The notes under the pieces are model-generated. The model was not told the DNA's origin and did not search any database. It worked only from the letters and a program-made list of their open reading frames with translations. This document shows positions 5,948-14,917 of a DNA stretch of 64,000 bases, in pieces. The translations under genes were made by a program, and so were the position numbers. How positions within the stretch are numbered: the first letter of the stretch is position 1; each line of letters starts with the position of its first letter. The stretch covers positions 1 to 64,000 of the forward strand of contig NZ_SLWW01000014.1 of the NCBI RefSeq assembly GCF_004342445.1, given 5' to 3'. This DNA is from Rhodovulum euryhalinum. Its GTDB lineage: Bacteria > Pseudomonadota > Alphaproteobacteria > Rhodobacterales > Rhodobacteraceae.

Positions 5948-7798
5948 CTACAATGGCCAGATCAGGAGCAGCAGGGGCAGGCTGACGGAAACCACCAGCA
6001 CCTCGAGCGGCAGACCCAGTTTCCAATAGTCCCCAAAGCGGAACCCCCCGGACCCAAGGATCAAGGTGTTGTTCTGGTGTCCGATCGGGGTCAGGAAGGC
6101 GCAGGAGGCGCCGATTGCCACCGCCATCAGGAAACTGTCGGGATTGACCCCCAGTGTCGCCGAAATGCCCAGGGCAATGGGGCATAGAACCGCCGCGGTG
6201 GCGGCGTTGTTCATCACGTCCGACAGGAACATGGTGGTGATCAGGACCACCGCCAGGGCCGCAATGCCGTTGCCCTGCGCGATGGTGTCGACCAGAAATC
6301 GCGCCAGCAGATCCGCGGCGCCGGTGGCCTGCATCGCGCCGGCGACCGGGATCAGCGCCCCCAGCAGCACGATCACCGGCCAGTCGACGGCGGTATAGAC
6401 CTGTCGCAGCGGAACGGTGCCCAACAGCATCGAGGCCAGCACACCCAGCGCAAAGGCCGGGGCCGCGGGCAGCAGTCCCAGCACCACGATGCCGATTGAT
6501 CCCAGCATGACCGCTGCCGCGACGAGTGCCATCCGCTTGTCCGGAAGCCGCAGATCGCGCTCTCCCAATGGCACGCAACCCGTTTCGTTAATGAAATCGT
6601 TCAGAATGTCCGCCGGGCCCTGCATCAGCAGCAGATCGCCGGATTTCAGCCTGAGCGTGCGCAATCTTGCCCGCGGAGGACGCCCTTCGCGGGCGACGGC
6701 CAGCAGGTTGATCCCGTATCGGGTGCGCAGCCGCAGGCCGCTGGCCGACCGTCCGACAATGGTCGAACTGGGCAGGACCGCCAGTTCGCGCAGAACGATG
6801 GCCTCATCGGTTTCCGCGCTTTCGTCGTCGTCCTTGTCCGGGGCGCTGGTGGCTGCATCCCCCGCGTCGTTCGTGTCGCTCGCGGGGGATGCGTCCTTCT
6901 TTGTGGAAGAGGCCTGCTCTTCCAGCTTGATGTCGAACGCCGACAGAACATTTGCGAGCGATCCGACATCTGCCTCCAGCGACAGGATATCCTCGGCGTG
7001 AATGCGTCGGTTGCCATGTGGTGCGATCATCCGCACCTCGTTGCGCACAAGGCCAACGACCTGGGCGCCGCTGTCCTCGATCTCGCGTTCGAAGGCATGC
7101 AGGGTCAGGCCAACGGCCTTGCTCTTTTTCGGCACGCGCACTTCGGTCAGATACGCGCCGGTATCGAAGCCTTCGCCCACCGCGGATTTGCGGGCGGGCA
7201 CCAATCGCCAACCGATGACCGCCACAAAGATCACGCCAAGCGTCGCGACGGCCGCCCCCACCGGGGTGAAATCGAACATGGTGAAATGCCCCAGGCCCGC
7301 CTCGTCCCGGAAGCCCGAGACGATCAGGTTGGGCGGCGTGCCGATCAAAGTGGTCATGCCCCCCAGAATGGTGCCGAAGGCCAGTGGCATCAGCACCTGA
7401 CCCGGTGTCAGGTCCAGCCGCCCGGAGAGTTGCACCGCAACGGGCATCAGCAATGCCATGGCGCCGACATTGTTCATCAACCCCGACAGCGCCGCGCCCA
7501 GCCCGATCAGGGCGATCAGACTGGTCACACGGCCAGCCTCTCGGGGAAGCACGGCACGCGCCAGCCGGTCCACGGCACCCGTGTTCTGCAAACCCTGACT
7601 GAGGATCAGGACACAGGCCACCGTGATGACCGCCGGGTGACCGAAGCCCGCAAAGGCATCAGCCGCCGGAACCAGACCCAGGATCACGCAGGCCAGAAGC
7701 GCGGCAAGCGCCACGACATCATGGCGAAAGCGCCCCCAGAGAAAGAGGGCCATGGTGGCGGCCAGAACGCTGAAGGTCAGCAACTGTGGGGTAGCCAT
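5948..7798 (-). CDS. SLC13-family permease with internal TrkA-C (RCK) domains
   Basis: The product is 616 residues. The N-terminal half has membrane helices including NNVGAMALLMPVAVQ and GTILGGMTTLIGTPPNLIVSG, the SNT/NT-P helix-hairpin signature of DASS/SLC13 carriers. The middle (about 205-430) is soluble with two TrkA_C-type modules joined by a Ser/Asp/Ala-rich acidic linker. The C-terminal half repeats the carrier motifs (SDVMNNAATAAVLCPIA and FLTPIGHQNNTLI). These proteins move dicarboxylates, sulfate or similar anions with Na+ or H+; the substrate cannot be read here. The ATG at 7798 has only a weak AAGAGAAG site. The gene stands alone. Confidence 0.85.
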   Translation of the reverse strand: MATPQLLTFSVLAATMALFLWGRFRHDVVALAALLACVILGLVPAADAFAGFGHPAVITVACVLILSQGLQNTGAVDRLARAVLPREAGRVTSLIALIGLGAALSGLMNNVGAMALLMPVAVQLSGRLDLTPGQVLMPLAFGTILGGMTTLIGTPPNLIVSGFRDEAGLGHFTMFDFTPVGAAVATLGVIFVAVIGWRLVPARKSAVGEGFDTGAYLTEVRVPKKSKAVGLTLHAFEREIEDSGAQVVGLVRNEVRMIAPHGNRRIHAEDILSLEADVGSLANVLSAFDIKLEEQASSTKKDASPASDTNDAGDAATSAPDKDDDESAETDEAIVLRELAVLPSSTIVGRSASGLRLRTRYGINLLAVAREGRPPRARLRTLRLKSGDLLLMQGPADILNDFINETGCVPLGERDLRLPDKRMALVAAAVMLGSIGIVVLGLLPAAPAFALGVLASMLLGTVPLRQVYTAVDWPVIVLLGALIPVAGAMQATGAADLLARFLVDTIAQGNGIAALAVVLITTMFLSDVMNNAATAAVLCPIALGISATLGVNPDSFLMAVAIGASCAFLTPIGHQNNTLILGSGGFRFGDYWKLGLPLEVLVVSVSLPLLLLIWPL

Positions 7799-8155
7799 GA
7801 GAGCGCTTCTCTTGCCGGGTGCGATGCAAGATGAACAGACGAAGGTTACGGACTCAATGGCATGTTGCGGCCATTGGGGACGCGAGGCACCCGGATACCG
7901 ATAATGCCTCCTGTGCGCGGTCGGCCCGGGGCGGTCCTTGGCCGCGGACGGGCGTTGCCGCATCGCCGCGTGCGGTTCGCCCCATCGTGCGACGCGCAGC
8001 GAAACCGAGAGCGGAAGTCAAGCGACTGCAATGCCTTTGGGCCCCTCGAAACAGCGGTGAGACCGATTCCGCTATCCCGGCACCATGCCCGTCGCATGGG
8101 CGTTGCACACACGCTGCGGGTGCGCAGGCCAAGGCGCGACCCCGGTCGCTCGGGG
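7799..8155. other. Gene-free stretch between two minus-strand genes
   Basis: No open frame here has a start with a ribosome site or recognisable family. The left part must hold the promoter of the SLC13 gene. The right end carries a stem-loop (8133-8142 with 8159-8168) that overlaps the stop codon of the upstream Sel1-type gene and may act as its transcription end, although no T tract follows. I see nothing else. Confidence 0.5.
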
Positions 8156-9562
8156 TCAGGGTCGCGCCGGGTCGTTGGCCGGATTCAGGAAATTTCCTAT
8201 GGCCTTGCCCAGTTGCCACGAAACAGGCCCATGCCGGCACTCGGACTCGACCCCATGGCTCTTGCAGAACGCGTCAATTGCCTGGCGCGTCCCGGGGCCG
8301 ATAAGTCCGTCCGCCATGCCGGGATCGAATCCGCCTCGCGCCAGACGCGACTGCAAGGCCTGGACATAAAGCCTTTGATGCGGCCGGAGGTCGAGAAGGG
8401 CGGCGGTGTAGTCCTTCCCCTCCAACGTCTCGAGCATCGCCACGGCTTCGGCGCGCGCCGCCTGTCCCTCGATCCGCGGTGCCGTCTGGACAAGCTCGTG
8501 GCGGACAAGACGCGGCCGGTCCAGGAGTGCCCCGTATGCCTCGACGATCATGGCCGATTGCCGGGCCGCGTTCGGTGACCTTGTTGCCAACCGGTGCCAG
8601 TAGTCGAACAGGCTGCGGGCTGCCGTTTCGTCGCCGCTGGCTGCGGCTTGCCCTGCGATATCCAGGGCCGTCTTCCGCAGGTCTTCGGTCTTGCGCGCGA
8701 TGGCGCCTTTCTCTTCCCGCATGGTCACGGCGACCCGGACCATGCCGGGATCGCCCGCGGCGATGCCCTCGGCAACAAGGTCAAGACCGGCACCGGGATC
8801 GGACAGGGCACCGAATTTCCGGTAGAGATGGGCGGTGGCAAGATCGCGCCGCGCCGTCGTGACGACGTCGCCCTCGCCGGTCAGCGCCACCTTGAAATTC
8901 CGCAGCGCCTCGGCCGGGTCGGGCTGCGTGCCCTCGCCGTTCAGCAGCATCCGGGCAAGATGAAGCGCGGACCAGGCATTTCCCGCCTCTGCAGCATTCC
9001 GCATGGCAAGGAACGCGCCCTCCGGATCGACCTCGCCGCCCTCGCCGGCCCTGCGCATCCGGGCCAGGTCGGACCAGGCGTTGAATCCGGGCAGGGCCGA
9101 AGCCGCCTCGAAAATCTGGCGCGCGGCACGTATTCTGTCCGGATCGGGCTCTCGCATCAGCCCGCGGGCATAGCTCACGCCGGAAACGACGTCTCCGGCT
9201 TCCCATCCCATCCGCAGGGCTTCGAAGATTTTCCCGTCATCGGCGCCGATCTGGCGCAAGAGCCATGTCAGGCGCTGGATGGAGGGAATGTCGCCTGACG
9301 TCGCGGCGGGCCCAAGGATGTCGATCGCCGCCTGAAGATCGCCTTGTCTCTCGAACGCGCGTGAAAGGATTCCCGCGGCCGCCGCGTCGCCCGTTCCGGC
9401 AAGGTCGCGCAGTTGCGCCTCGGCGGCGTCGCGGGTGGCGGTTTCGGTCGAGAAGAGATTTTTCTGAAGCGTCGCGACGTCCGGCAGGTCCCGGCCTGCG
9501 GCAGGGAATGCTACCGGACCAAGCAGCAGGCAGGCGACAAGGAGAAGGGGAGGTCTGGGCAT
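8156..9562 (-). CDS. Exported Sel1/TPR-like repeat protein with peptidoglycan-binding-like C-terminus
   Basis: The product is 468 residues with a signal peptide (PPLLLVACLLLGPVAFPAAG). The body contains helical repeats of Sel1 type (for example WSALHLARMLLNGEGTQPDP and AGRLMREPDPD-like units). The C-terminus (about 395-450) resembles a peptidoglycan-binding type 1 module: VQALQSRLARGGFDPGMADG followed by IGPGTRQAIDAF. It is therefore likely periplasmic, perhaps a scaffold at the wall. The start at 9562 fits the signal peptide. It is a single gene; function unknown. Confidence 0.7.
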   Translation of the reverse strand: MPRPPLLLVACLLLGPVAFPAAGRDLPDVATLQKNLFSTETATRDAAEAQLRDLAGTGDAAAAGILSRAFERQGDLQAAIDILGPAATSGDIPSIQRLTWLLRQIGADDGKIFEALRMGWEAGDVVSGVSYARGLMREPDPDRIRAARQIFEAASALPGFNAWSDLARMRRAGEGGEVDPEGAFLAMRNAAEAGNAWSALHLARMLLNGEGTQPDPAEALRNFKVALTGEGDVVTTARRDLATAHLYRKFGALSDPGAGLDLVAEGIAAGDPGMVRVAVTMREEKGAIARKTEDLRKTALDIAGQAAASGDETAARSLFDYWHRLATRSPNAARQSAMIVEAYGALLDRPRLVRHELVQTAPRIEGQAARAEAVAMLETLEGKDYTAALLDLRPHQRLYVQALQSRLARGGFDPGMADGLIGPGTRQAIDAFCKSHGVESECRHGPVSWQLGKAIGNFLNPANDPARP

Positions 9563-9856
9563 TGATTCAGGTTCTGCCTCTTGCCACGTGCCGAAATGTC
9601 AGTTGATCCGCGCCACCGAAAACGCAACGGAGATGTCCGTACGCAGATCGGAAGATATATCCGCCAGTATCCGCGTTCCAGTCGAAACATGATGCCCTGC
9701 ATGACGTGTCAGGGGCGGCACGGCGCCGATGCGGGACGTTGCGCTGATCCGGTCCGGTTCTCCTTCCCCGGTGCCGTACATTCAGTCGGCGTCAGGCCCG
9801 CGCTGCCCGCCTGCCGCCCCGGAGGGGGCATCGGGATCGTCCGGCGCACGCGGACT
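9563..9856. other. Gene-free gap between the aau operon end and the Sel1-type gene
   Basis: This 294-bp gap includes an AT-richer stretch (about 9640-9690) that probably holds the promoter of the minus-strand gene starting at 9562. The aau operon, also on the minus strand, ends at its left-hand border (9857). No strong terminator or coding frame is visible. Confidence 0.4.
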
Positions 9857-10315
9857 TCAGGGCCAGGGGTAGCCTGCCACGGGCAGGCCCGCAGCGGTCA
9901 GGTCGGCCGCCACCGTTCGGCGCAGCGCCACCACGTCCCCGACGCGCTCGGCGCGCAGGGCTGTGACTTCGGCGGGCGTGAAGGGGCGATAATCCGCTGG
10001 CAGCGAGGCGCCTGCGAACCTTTCCATCACATGGTTCATCACCTCGGCGATCTGCGTATCGGTGAGCGAGGCATTGGTCACCCCGGGCACGTGCATCAGG
10101 TACCGCCGTCCCGCCTCGGAGGCCGAGAACGAGCCGACATAGCCGCGGAAATCGGGAATCCCGACATCCGCGCTGCCCGCACCGTCGGCACCGTGGCAGC
10201 CGATGCAGCGCAGGACATAGTTTGTCTCTGGGCCCCAGGCCTCGGGGCCGGCATGGGCCGGCATGGGCGCGGCCAGAGCAAGGGCCAGGGCGGCTTGATT
10301 GAGGAAACGGCTCAC
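9857..10315 (-). CDS. Monohaem c-type cytochrome, last gene of the aau operon
   Basis: The product is 152 residues with a signal peptide ending PMPAHA and one haem motif CIGCH near residue 37. A single later Met-rich segment (YLMHVPGVTNASL, VMNHVMERF) could supply the axial ligand. It is exported and should act in the periplasm. The GTG start at 10315 overlaps the previous stop as GTGA. The position after aauA suggests electron transfer from the amine dehydrogenase or a part in cofactor formation; a single CxxCH argues against it being a MauG-type dihaem enzyme. Confidence 0.82.
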   Translation of the reverse strand: MSRFLNQAALALALAAPMPAHAGPEAWGPETNYVLRCIGCHGADGAGSADVGIPDFRGYVGSFSASEAGRRYLMHVPGVTNASLTDTQIAEVMNHVMERFAGASLPADYRPFTPAEVTALRAERVGDVVALRRTVAADLTAAGLPVAGYPWP

Positions 10316-10758
10316 TGACTGCCTCCACGCAATTGCATAAGATCCTTGTGGCCCGGCGGCGCGGCGCGTACGGCGGCGATGTCGGCGGGCGTGACTTCGG
10401 CCTCGATCCCGCCCAGATTACGCAGCACATGGGTCGTGACGGCGGCCAGTTCCTCGTCGCTCAGTTGGCTTTGCGGCGGCATGACCAGGCCGTAATAGCC
10501 CATCCCCTGCGAGAAGATTGTACCCGAAAAGCCCGCGATCACCACGCCCGCGATGAAGCGCGCCGATGTCTCGGGCCCCAGCCGCGTCCACAGCGGCGGG
10601 TCCGCCAGCGGTGGCGCCACGCCCGGCGTGCCGATGCCGCCCGCATTGTGGCAGGCGGCGCAGACCCGGTCGAACACTTCGCCCCCGTCCGCGGCGGCGG
10701 CATGGGCCGGGGTGGCGAGGGCCAGAAAGGCCCCCGCCAGCAGCATCCGAAGGTTCAT
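10312..10758 (-). CDS. Monohaem c-type cytochrome downstream of aauA
   Basis: The product is 148 residues. A signal peptide (MNLRMLLAGAFLALATPAHA) is followed by the haem motif CAACH near residue 34 and by a segment GYYGLVMPPQSQLSDEELAAV, whose Met is the usual sixth ligand in class I cytochromes. It starts in an ATGA overlap with aauA and so is made with the dehydrogenase. A periplasmic electron acceptor for aromatic amine dehydrogenase is the simplest role; no azurin or amicyanin gene is present in the window. Confidence 0.84.
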   Translation of the reverse strand: MNLRMLLAGAFLALATPAHAAAADGGEVFDRVCAACHNAGGIGTPGVAPPLADPPLWTRLGPETSARFIAGVVIAGFSGTIFSQGMGYYGLVMPPQSQLSDEELAAVTTHVLRNLGGIEAEVTPADIAAVRAAPPGHKDLMQLRGGSQ

Positions 10759-11282
10759 TCCGCGATCCCCACCAGAACCGCCACCGTGCAATGGTAGCCC
10801 TGGCTGGTATTGGCCATGCACCAGTTGATGTCGTTGTGCAGGCCCATGCGGTAGCCGGGGCGCTCGCCGACGTTCTGGTTGCAGAACGGAGAGTTGTCGC
10901 AGGCCGTCCGGCCGCAGCAGTCGTTGTAGGAGACCAGATAGTCCTTGCCGTCCGAAGGGTTGCGGCACGTCCCGACCCAACTGACCTTGGACGTTTCCGA
11001 GCCCGGCGGGCATTCGGTCAGCGTACCGCCGCAACTGTTGCAGAGGTTGCCGTCCAGCGCGCAGTAACGCCAGTAGTCGCACGCGTATTCGTCCTCGCCC
11101 GTGGCCGCGAAGGCTGTGCCGAAGGTTCGGTCATAGGGCAGAACCGGCATCAGCGCAGCCCCCACGAGGCCGCCCCCCATCCGGGCGAGGAAGCTGCGCC
11201 GTCCGGTCTTGTGGGCAACGCCGCGCACGCCGGCCTCGGTCGCGCGATCCATCAGGTCGGTGATCTTTGCAAGAATGTCCAT
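10755..11282 (-). CDS. aauA: Aromatic amine dehydrogenase small (light) subunit, TTQ-bearing
   Basis: From ATG 11282 (GAGG site upstream; an ATG at 11294 overlapping aauD is the alternative) the product is 175 residues. A twin-arginine signal (TGRRSFLARMGG) directs export. The mature part has twelve Cys, as needed for six disulfides. The two Trp that form tryptophan tryptophylquinone should be Trp102 (KVSWVG) and Trp154 (INWCM), and the catalytic base Asp121 (YNDCCG). The stretch GERPGYRMGLHNDINWCM is closer, from memory, to AauA of Alcaligenes faecalis than to methylamine-type MauA. The enzyme deaminates aromatic amines such as tyramine or phenylethylamine in the periplasm. Confidence 0.9.
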   Translation of the reverse strand: MDILAKITDLMDRATEAGVRGVAHKTGRRSFLARMGGGLVGAALMPVLPYDRTFGTAFAATGEDEYACDYWRYCALDGNLCNSCGGTLTECPPGSETSKVSWVGTCRNPSDGKDYLVSYNDCCGRTACDNSPFCNQNVGERPGYRMGLHNDINWCMANTSQGYHCTVAVLVGIAE

Positions 11283-11290
11283 GGTTTCCC

Positions 11291-11893
11291 TCATGCTGTG
11301 ATGGCGGGGCGGTCGAGCCAGGACTGGATCGAGTCCACCCCCATGTCATGGGCGTTGAACAGGCTGTCGAGTTGTTCGCGAGAGTTGATGAGCCCCTTGG
11401 AGCGGATCGTGCCGTCGGCCGCGAGCAGCACCGCGAAGGGCAGCCGCGAGACCCGGTAGGCAAGGCCAAGCTCGGTCGAGTTCACGAACGGGAACTCGGT
11501 CAGGTCCGCCGTCTGGATGAAGCGGCGCAGCCGGGGTTCCTCGCCGTCCGAGGCCAGCACGATGTCAAGCCAGCCCGCCTCGCCGGTCCGTGCCGATTTC
11601 AGGATCGGCAGCAGCTTCTTGCAGACCGGGCAGGTGGGCGAGAGGAAGAACACCAGCGTCGCACGCCCCTCGCGCGGGCCGATCTCGACCGGCGCGGGCC
11701 CGGTAAGCGAGGCAAGCGTGAAACGCGGCGTGGCCTGGCCGACCCGGGGCCCGGAATCGTTCACCAGCGCGCCCATGGGCGCGATGCGTTCGAACAGGAC
11801 GCCCACCTGCCGTGCGAGCGCGAAAAGGGCCACGGTCAGCGCGATCACGATCACGAAGAGTACGGCCACAAGGAAGGTCAGTATCGTTGTCAT
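11291..11893 (-). CDS. aauD: MauD/AauD thioredoxin-like accessory protein
   Basis: The product is 200 residues with one N-terminal membrane anchor (about 5-28) and a thioredoxin-like periplasmic domain. The redox motif is CPVC in FFLSPTCPVCKKLLP. In mau and aau systems MauD/AauD is needed to oxidise or isomerise the many disulfides of the small subunit. The start lies 12 bases after the aauE stop and the end overlaps an upstream aauA ATG by four bases. Confidence 0.88.
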   Translation of the reverse strand: MTTILTFLVAVLFVIVIALTVALFALARQVGVLFERIAPMGALVNDSGPRVGQATPRFTLASLTGPAPVEIGPREGRATLVFFLSPTCPVCKKLLPILKSARTGEAGWLDIVLASDGEEPRLRRFIQTADLTEFPFVNSTELGLAYRVSRLPFAVLLAADGTIRSKGLINSREQLDSLFNAHDMGVDSIQSWLDRPAITA

Positions 11894-11905
11894 GTCTCGG
11901 GTTCC

Positions 11906-12442
11906 CTAGCTGCGCCGCGCGACGGGGTCGGCGGCGTTCGAGATGATCTGGTCGAAAAGCAGGTAGGTGATGAACAGCGCCCCACCGGCGGCAATGGCGG
12001 CCCCGGCCCCGGCAAGGCCGAGTATCCCGTCCGCTCCCGCCCCGCCGGCAAGCATCAGCGCCGCAAGTCCCGCGTTGCGGACGACGAGCGCCGGACCGAG
12101 GGGCTGAGGCGCGCCCCCGCAGCCACATTCGATGCGGGTATGGCCGCGGGCGAGGTTCGCTGCGATGGCCGCACCATAGGCCGCAACCATCACAGCCCCC
12201 GTCACCAGCCCGGGCACCCGCGCGCCCGGCACCAGCATCGCCAGCACCACCAGCGTCTCGATCAGCAGGATAGCCCCTGCCGCAGGCACCACGGCACGTG
12301 CGGGCAGCAGCCGGTAATCCGCGACGAAGCCGGTGAAGGCCCAGAAATCCCAGGCCTTGTGCCACGCCGCGCGGGCAAAGAAGATCGCCGTGAAGGTCGC
12401 GACCGCGGCCGATGCCAGGGCGGCAAGCTCGGCCCAGTTCAT
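11906..12442 (-). CDS. aauE: MauE/AauE membrane accessory protein
   Basis: The product is 178 residues with about five hydrophobic segments and the cysteine motif ECGCGG in a loop, characteristic of MauE/DoxX-like proteins. MauE works with MauD in making and folding the TTQ subunit. The ATG at 12442 overlaps the aauB stop (ATGA); an ATG four codons upstream is less likely. Confidence 0.85.
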   Translation of the reverse strand: MNWAELAALASAAVATFTAIFFARAAWHKAWDFWAFTGFVADYRLLPARAVVPAAGAILLIETLVVLAMLVPGARVPGLVTGAVMVAAYGAAIAANLARGHTRIECGCGGAPQPLGPALVVRNAGLAALMLAGGAGADGILGLAGAGAAIAAGGALFITYLLFDQIISNAADPVARRS

Positions 12443-13593
12443 TCCGTCACCCATAGCGACATGGCAAAGCCCGCTAGGCCCGTCTCGGCGGACTTGGTCA
12501 GCGCCATTCCCGCGTCGATGTCGTAGCGGATCAGCTTGCCCTCTTCCGTAGTGCCGAACAGCACGGGCGCTGCGGCCGGGGTGACCGTGATCGAGCTCAG
12601 ATGCTCGACCTTCGAGCGCGCGGCCACGGTGCCGGTGGCAAGGTCGATGGCCCAGATTTCCTCCATCCCCTTCTTGTGGCTGCCGTCGAAGGATTCGGGG
12701 TGCATCCCGACAAAAAGGACGTTCTTCGCCGCATTGGCTGCTATCAGTTCATAGCCGCCGGGCGCCCATCCGCCCTCGATTCCGGCGACGAGATCGGTCT
12801 CGGACAGCTTTTCGACAGCCGCCCCCGTGTCGGAAAGGCGTATGAGCTTGCCCGAGTAGGTCAGGAACAGAAGCGCGTCACCCACCCGTTCGTCCTCGAT
12901 GAAGATCGGGTCGGTCTCGGGGTCGAAGACCGCCGCGCTTGTGGCCTTTTCGGCACCGGTGCCGTCGGCGCTCAGGGTGTAGCTGGCGAAGGTTCCGTCG
13001 CCGCAGATCGTCGAGAACCTTGCGCCTTCGGCCGCGGGATAGATACCCCAGCAGCCGGGGGTCGGAATCTCCTGCACCACGGTCTGCGCCGTCACATCCA
13101 CCACCGTCACCGACGAGGCGGGCGTGGCGTTCTGCACCAGGACGAACCGGCCGTCGGCGCTGTGGCGCAGAAGCGGCGTGTAGCCGAGCGCCATCGCGGC
13201 CTTGGGCGGCAGGATCACCTCGGGGCCGATGGCAGCGGTTTCGACGTCGAAGCGCGTCAGCACCATTTCGTTCGGTCCGTAGGTGGTGCGCTTGAGAAAG
13301 CTCGACTGCGCCCAGGCGGTCTTGCCGTCGGCCGAAACCAGCATCTGCCCCATCGCGCCCGTCGGCAGCAGCGCCTTGAGCTTCAGCGTCGCCTGGTCGA
13401 AGATCGCGATCGAGCCCGCGCCGATCCATTGCTGCTGGTTGACGAAGACGTTGGGGCCGGGGTCGATCGTCGGCTTCACCGACAGGGTTTCGGGCACGAA
13501 ATCCTGCGCCGGGGCAGGGCCGCCGGCGAGGGTCAGCGGAACGGCCATTGCCGCGGCCAGCACCACGGGGGCCTTGAGACTTGGTCCGGTCAC
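12439..13593 (-). CDS. aauB: Aromatic amine dehydrogenase large (heavy) subunit
   Basis: From GTG 13593 the product is 384 residues. I prefer this GTG to the one at 13602 because the AGGAG ribosome site would overlap the latter. A signal peptide ends near GGPAPAQ. The rest is a seven-bladed beta-propeller of the amine dehydrogenase heavy chain family (motifs such as TPGCWGIYPAAEGARFSTIC and LFVGMHPESFDGSHKKG). It contains no cofactor itself and forms the scaffold of the alpha2beta2 enzyme. The gene order aauB-E-D-A matches the known A. faecalis aau cluster. It is the first gene of a tightly overlapped six-gene operon. Confidence 0.9.
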   Translation of the reverse strand: MTGPSLKAPVVLAAAMAVPLTLAGGPAPAQDFVPETLSVKPTIDPGPNVFVNQQQWIGAGSIAIFDQATLKLKALLPTGAMGQMLVSADGKTAWAQSSFLKRTTYGPNEMVLTRFDVETAAIGPEVILPPKAAMALGYTPLLRHSADGRFVLVQNATPASSVTVVDVTAQTVVQEIPTPGCWGIYPAAEGARFSTICGDGTFASYTLSADGTGAEKATSAAVFDPETDPIFIEDERVGDALLFLTYSGKLIRLSDTGAAVEKLSETDLVAGIEGGWAPGGYELIAANAAKNVLFVGMHPESFDGSHKKGMEEIWAIDLATGTVAARSKVEHLSSITVTPAAAPVLFGTTEEGKLIRYDIDAGMALTKSAETGLAGFAMSLWVTE

Positions 13594-13660
13594 TCGGGTC
13601 ACTCCTTTGGATCAGGTTCCGTAACCAAGCCTAGAATTGTCCCAATGAGAGCCGCTATCC

Positions 13661-13687
13661 ATTCCGGGTGGAAAGACTGCCCGGAAT
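13661..13687. promoter_or_regulatory. Inverted repeat, candidate operator between aauB and its AraC regulator
   Basis: ATTCCGGG (13661-13668) and CCCGGAAT (13680-13687) form a perfect 8-bp inverted repeat with an 11-bp gap, one helical turn apart centre to centre being about 19 bp. A further partial copy, TGCCCGAAT, occurs near 13772. The site lies in the 280-bp divergent spacer and is a plausible binding site for the adjacent regulator, but this is inference. Confidence 0.45.
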
Positions 13688-13873
13688 CCGGGCATCCTGC
13701 GAACCGGCTATCCCTCCGGCCCAAAGTCGGTCGTCCTTCGCTCCGCAGGCCGGTGCAGCCGCCCAAAATTCCACCATTGCCCGAATGGAGCCCGGGAAAG
13801 ACCACTGCAGGCTTTACCGCGCCGGGGTGTGCTTCTTCCGTTGGTAGGTGAGCAATCCGATAGGGCGGTGGAC

Positions 13874-14815
13874 ATGGAGACGAGCTGCGCCTCGCATACG
13901 CGGCAGAGCTTTTCCGACGTTTCCGAGCAGGAAAGCGCGCTTGAGGGCTGGGCGCAGCGCTATGCCCAGTCCGAACCCGGCGCCTATCATGGCTCGGTCG
14001 AACGCCTGATGTTGCCTGGCATCACCGTCTCGCGCGAGAGGATGGCGCGCGGCGTCGAGCAGAGCGTGGTGCCACCCGAGGATCGCATCGTCTTTGTCCA
14101 GGGTATGGGCGGGGCCGGACCCTGGCGGGTGAACGCCGAACCCTGCGGGCCGCGTTTCGCGGCGTTCATCCGCAGCGGCGAAGAGCATCTGGCCGACCTG
14201 CCCGCGCAAAGCGACGTGCTGCTGGTCGAGGTAGACGCCGCGCTTCTGGCCCGGACCGAGGAAATTGCCCCGGCCGCGCTTGTGCTGCGGACGGCGATGG
14301 CGGTGCTTCCGCCTGCGCCCGAGGTGGCGGTGCTGGCCGAATGGTTCGCCCATCTGCTTGCCGCGCCGGGACTCATCCCTGCCATCGTGCCCGATCTGGC
14401 GCTCTACAATCTCGGCCGGCTCTTTGGCCGGCTCGGCGTCGCCCAAGCCGCGCCCGCCGCCTCGGCGCGTTCGGGGCGGGCCGCGTATCGGCTGTTCCGA
14501 CGCGCCGAGGCGCGGCTCAGGGAGGCGGGCGGCGAGGTGGTCTCGGTGGCGGGCCTTGCGGCCGAGCTTGGCGTTCCGGTGCCAAGACTACGTCAGGCCT
14601 TCGAACAAACCGTGGGGGTGTCGCCGGCGGAATGGCTGCGCCGCCACCGGCTTGACGGGGCGCGGCGTGACCTGCTGGCTGGCACGGCGGATATGACGGT
14701 AACCGACGTGGCGATGAAGTGGGGTTTCCTGCATCTGGGGCGGTTTTCGTCGACCTATGCCGCGCAGTTCGGCGAAAGTCCCTCGACTACGCTCCGACGT
14801 TGCCGACCCGCCTGA
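13874..14815 (+). CDS. AraC-family transcriptional regulator, divergent from aau operon
   Basis: From ATG 13874 the product is 313 residues; an in-frame GTG at 13829 is an alternative and neither has a strong ribosome site. The C-terminal third carries the two helix-turn-helix units of AraC proteins: VSVAGLAAELGVPVPRLRQAF and MTVTDVAMKWGFLHLGRFSS followed by YAAQFGESPSTTLRR. The N-terminal region resembles the ligand-binding part of FeaR-like activators that respond to aromatic amines or their aldehydes. Divergent placement beside aauB suggests it activates the operon in response to the amine. Confidence 0.85.
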   Translation: METSCASHTRQSFSDVSEQESALEGWAQRYAQSEPGAYHGSVERLMLPGITVSRERMARGVEQSVVPPEDRIVFVQGMGGAGPWRVNAEPCGPRFAAFIRSGEEHLADLPAQSDVLLVEVDAALLARTEEIAPAALVLRTAMAVLPPAPEVAVLAEWFAHLLAAPGLIPAIVPDLALYNLGRLFGRLGVAQAAPAASARSGRAAYRLFRRAEARLREAGGEVVSVAGLAAELGVPVPRLRQAFEQTVGVSPAEWLRRHRLDGARRDLLAGTADMTVTDVAMKWGFLHLGRFSSTYAAQFGESPSTTLRRCRPA

Positions 14816-14917
14816 ACAAAGGTGTCGGGATGTGCTTCGCCGATCCATCTCGGGCACCTGGGGTCCCCACCGCCGGGACCGCGACAGCCTCCGTCGGGGC
14901 CCCATTGTCATCACCGG

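Noticed and set aside
13603-13620. GGAACC on the minus strand upstream of aauB as a possible EcfG promoter
   Set aside because: No CGTT occurs at 16-17 bp; the same was true of isolated GGAACC words near 21643 and 52445.
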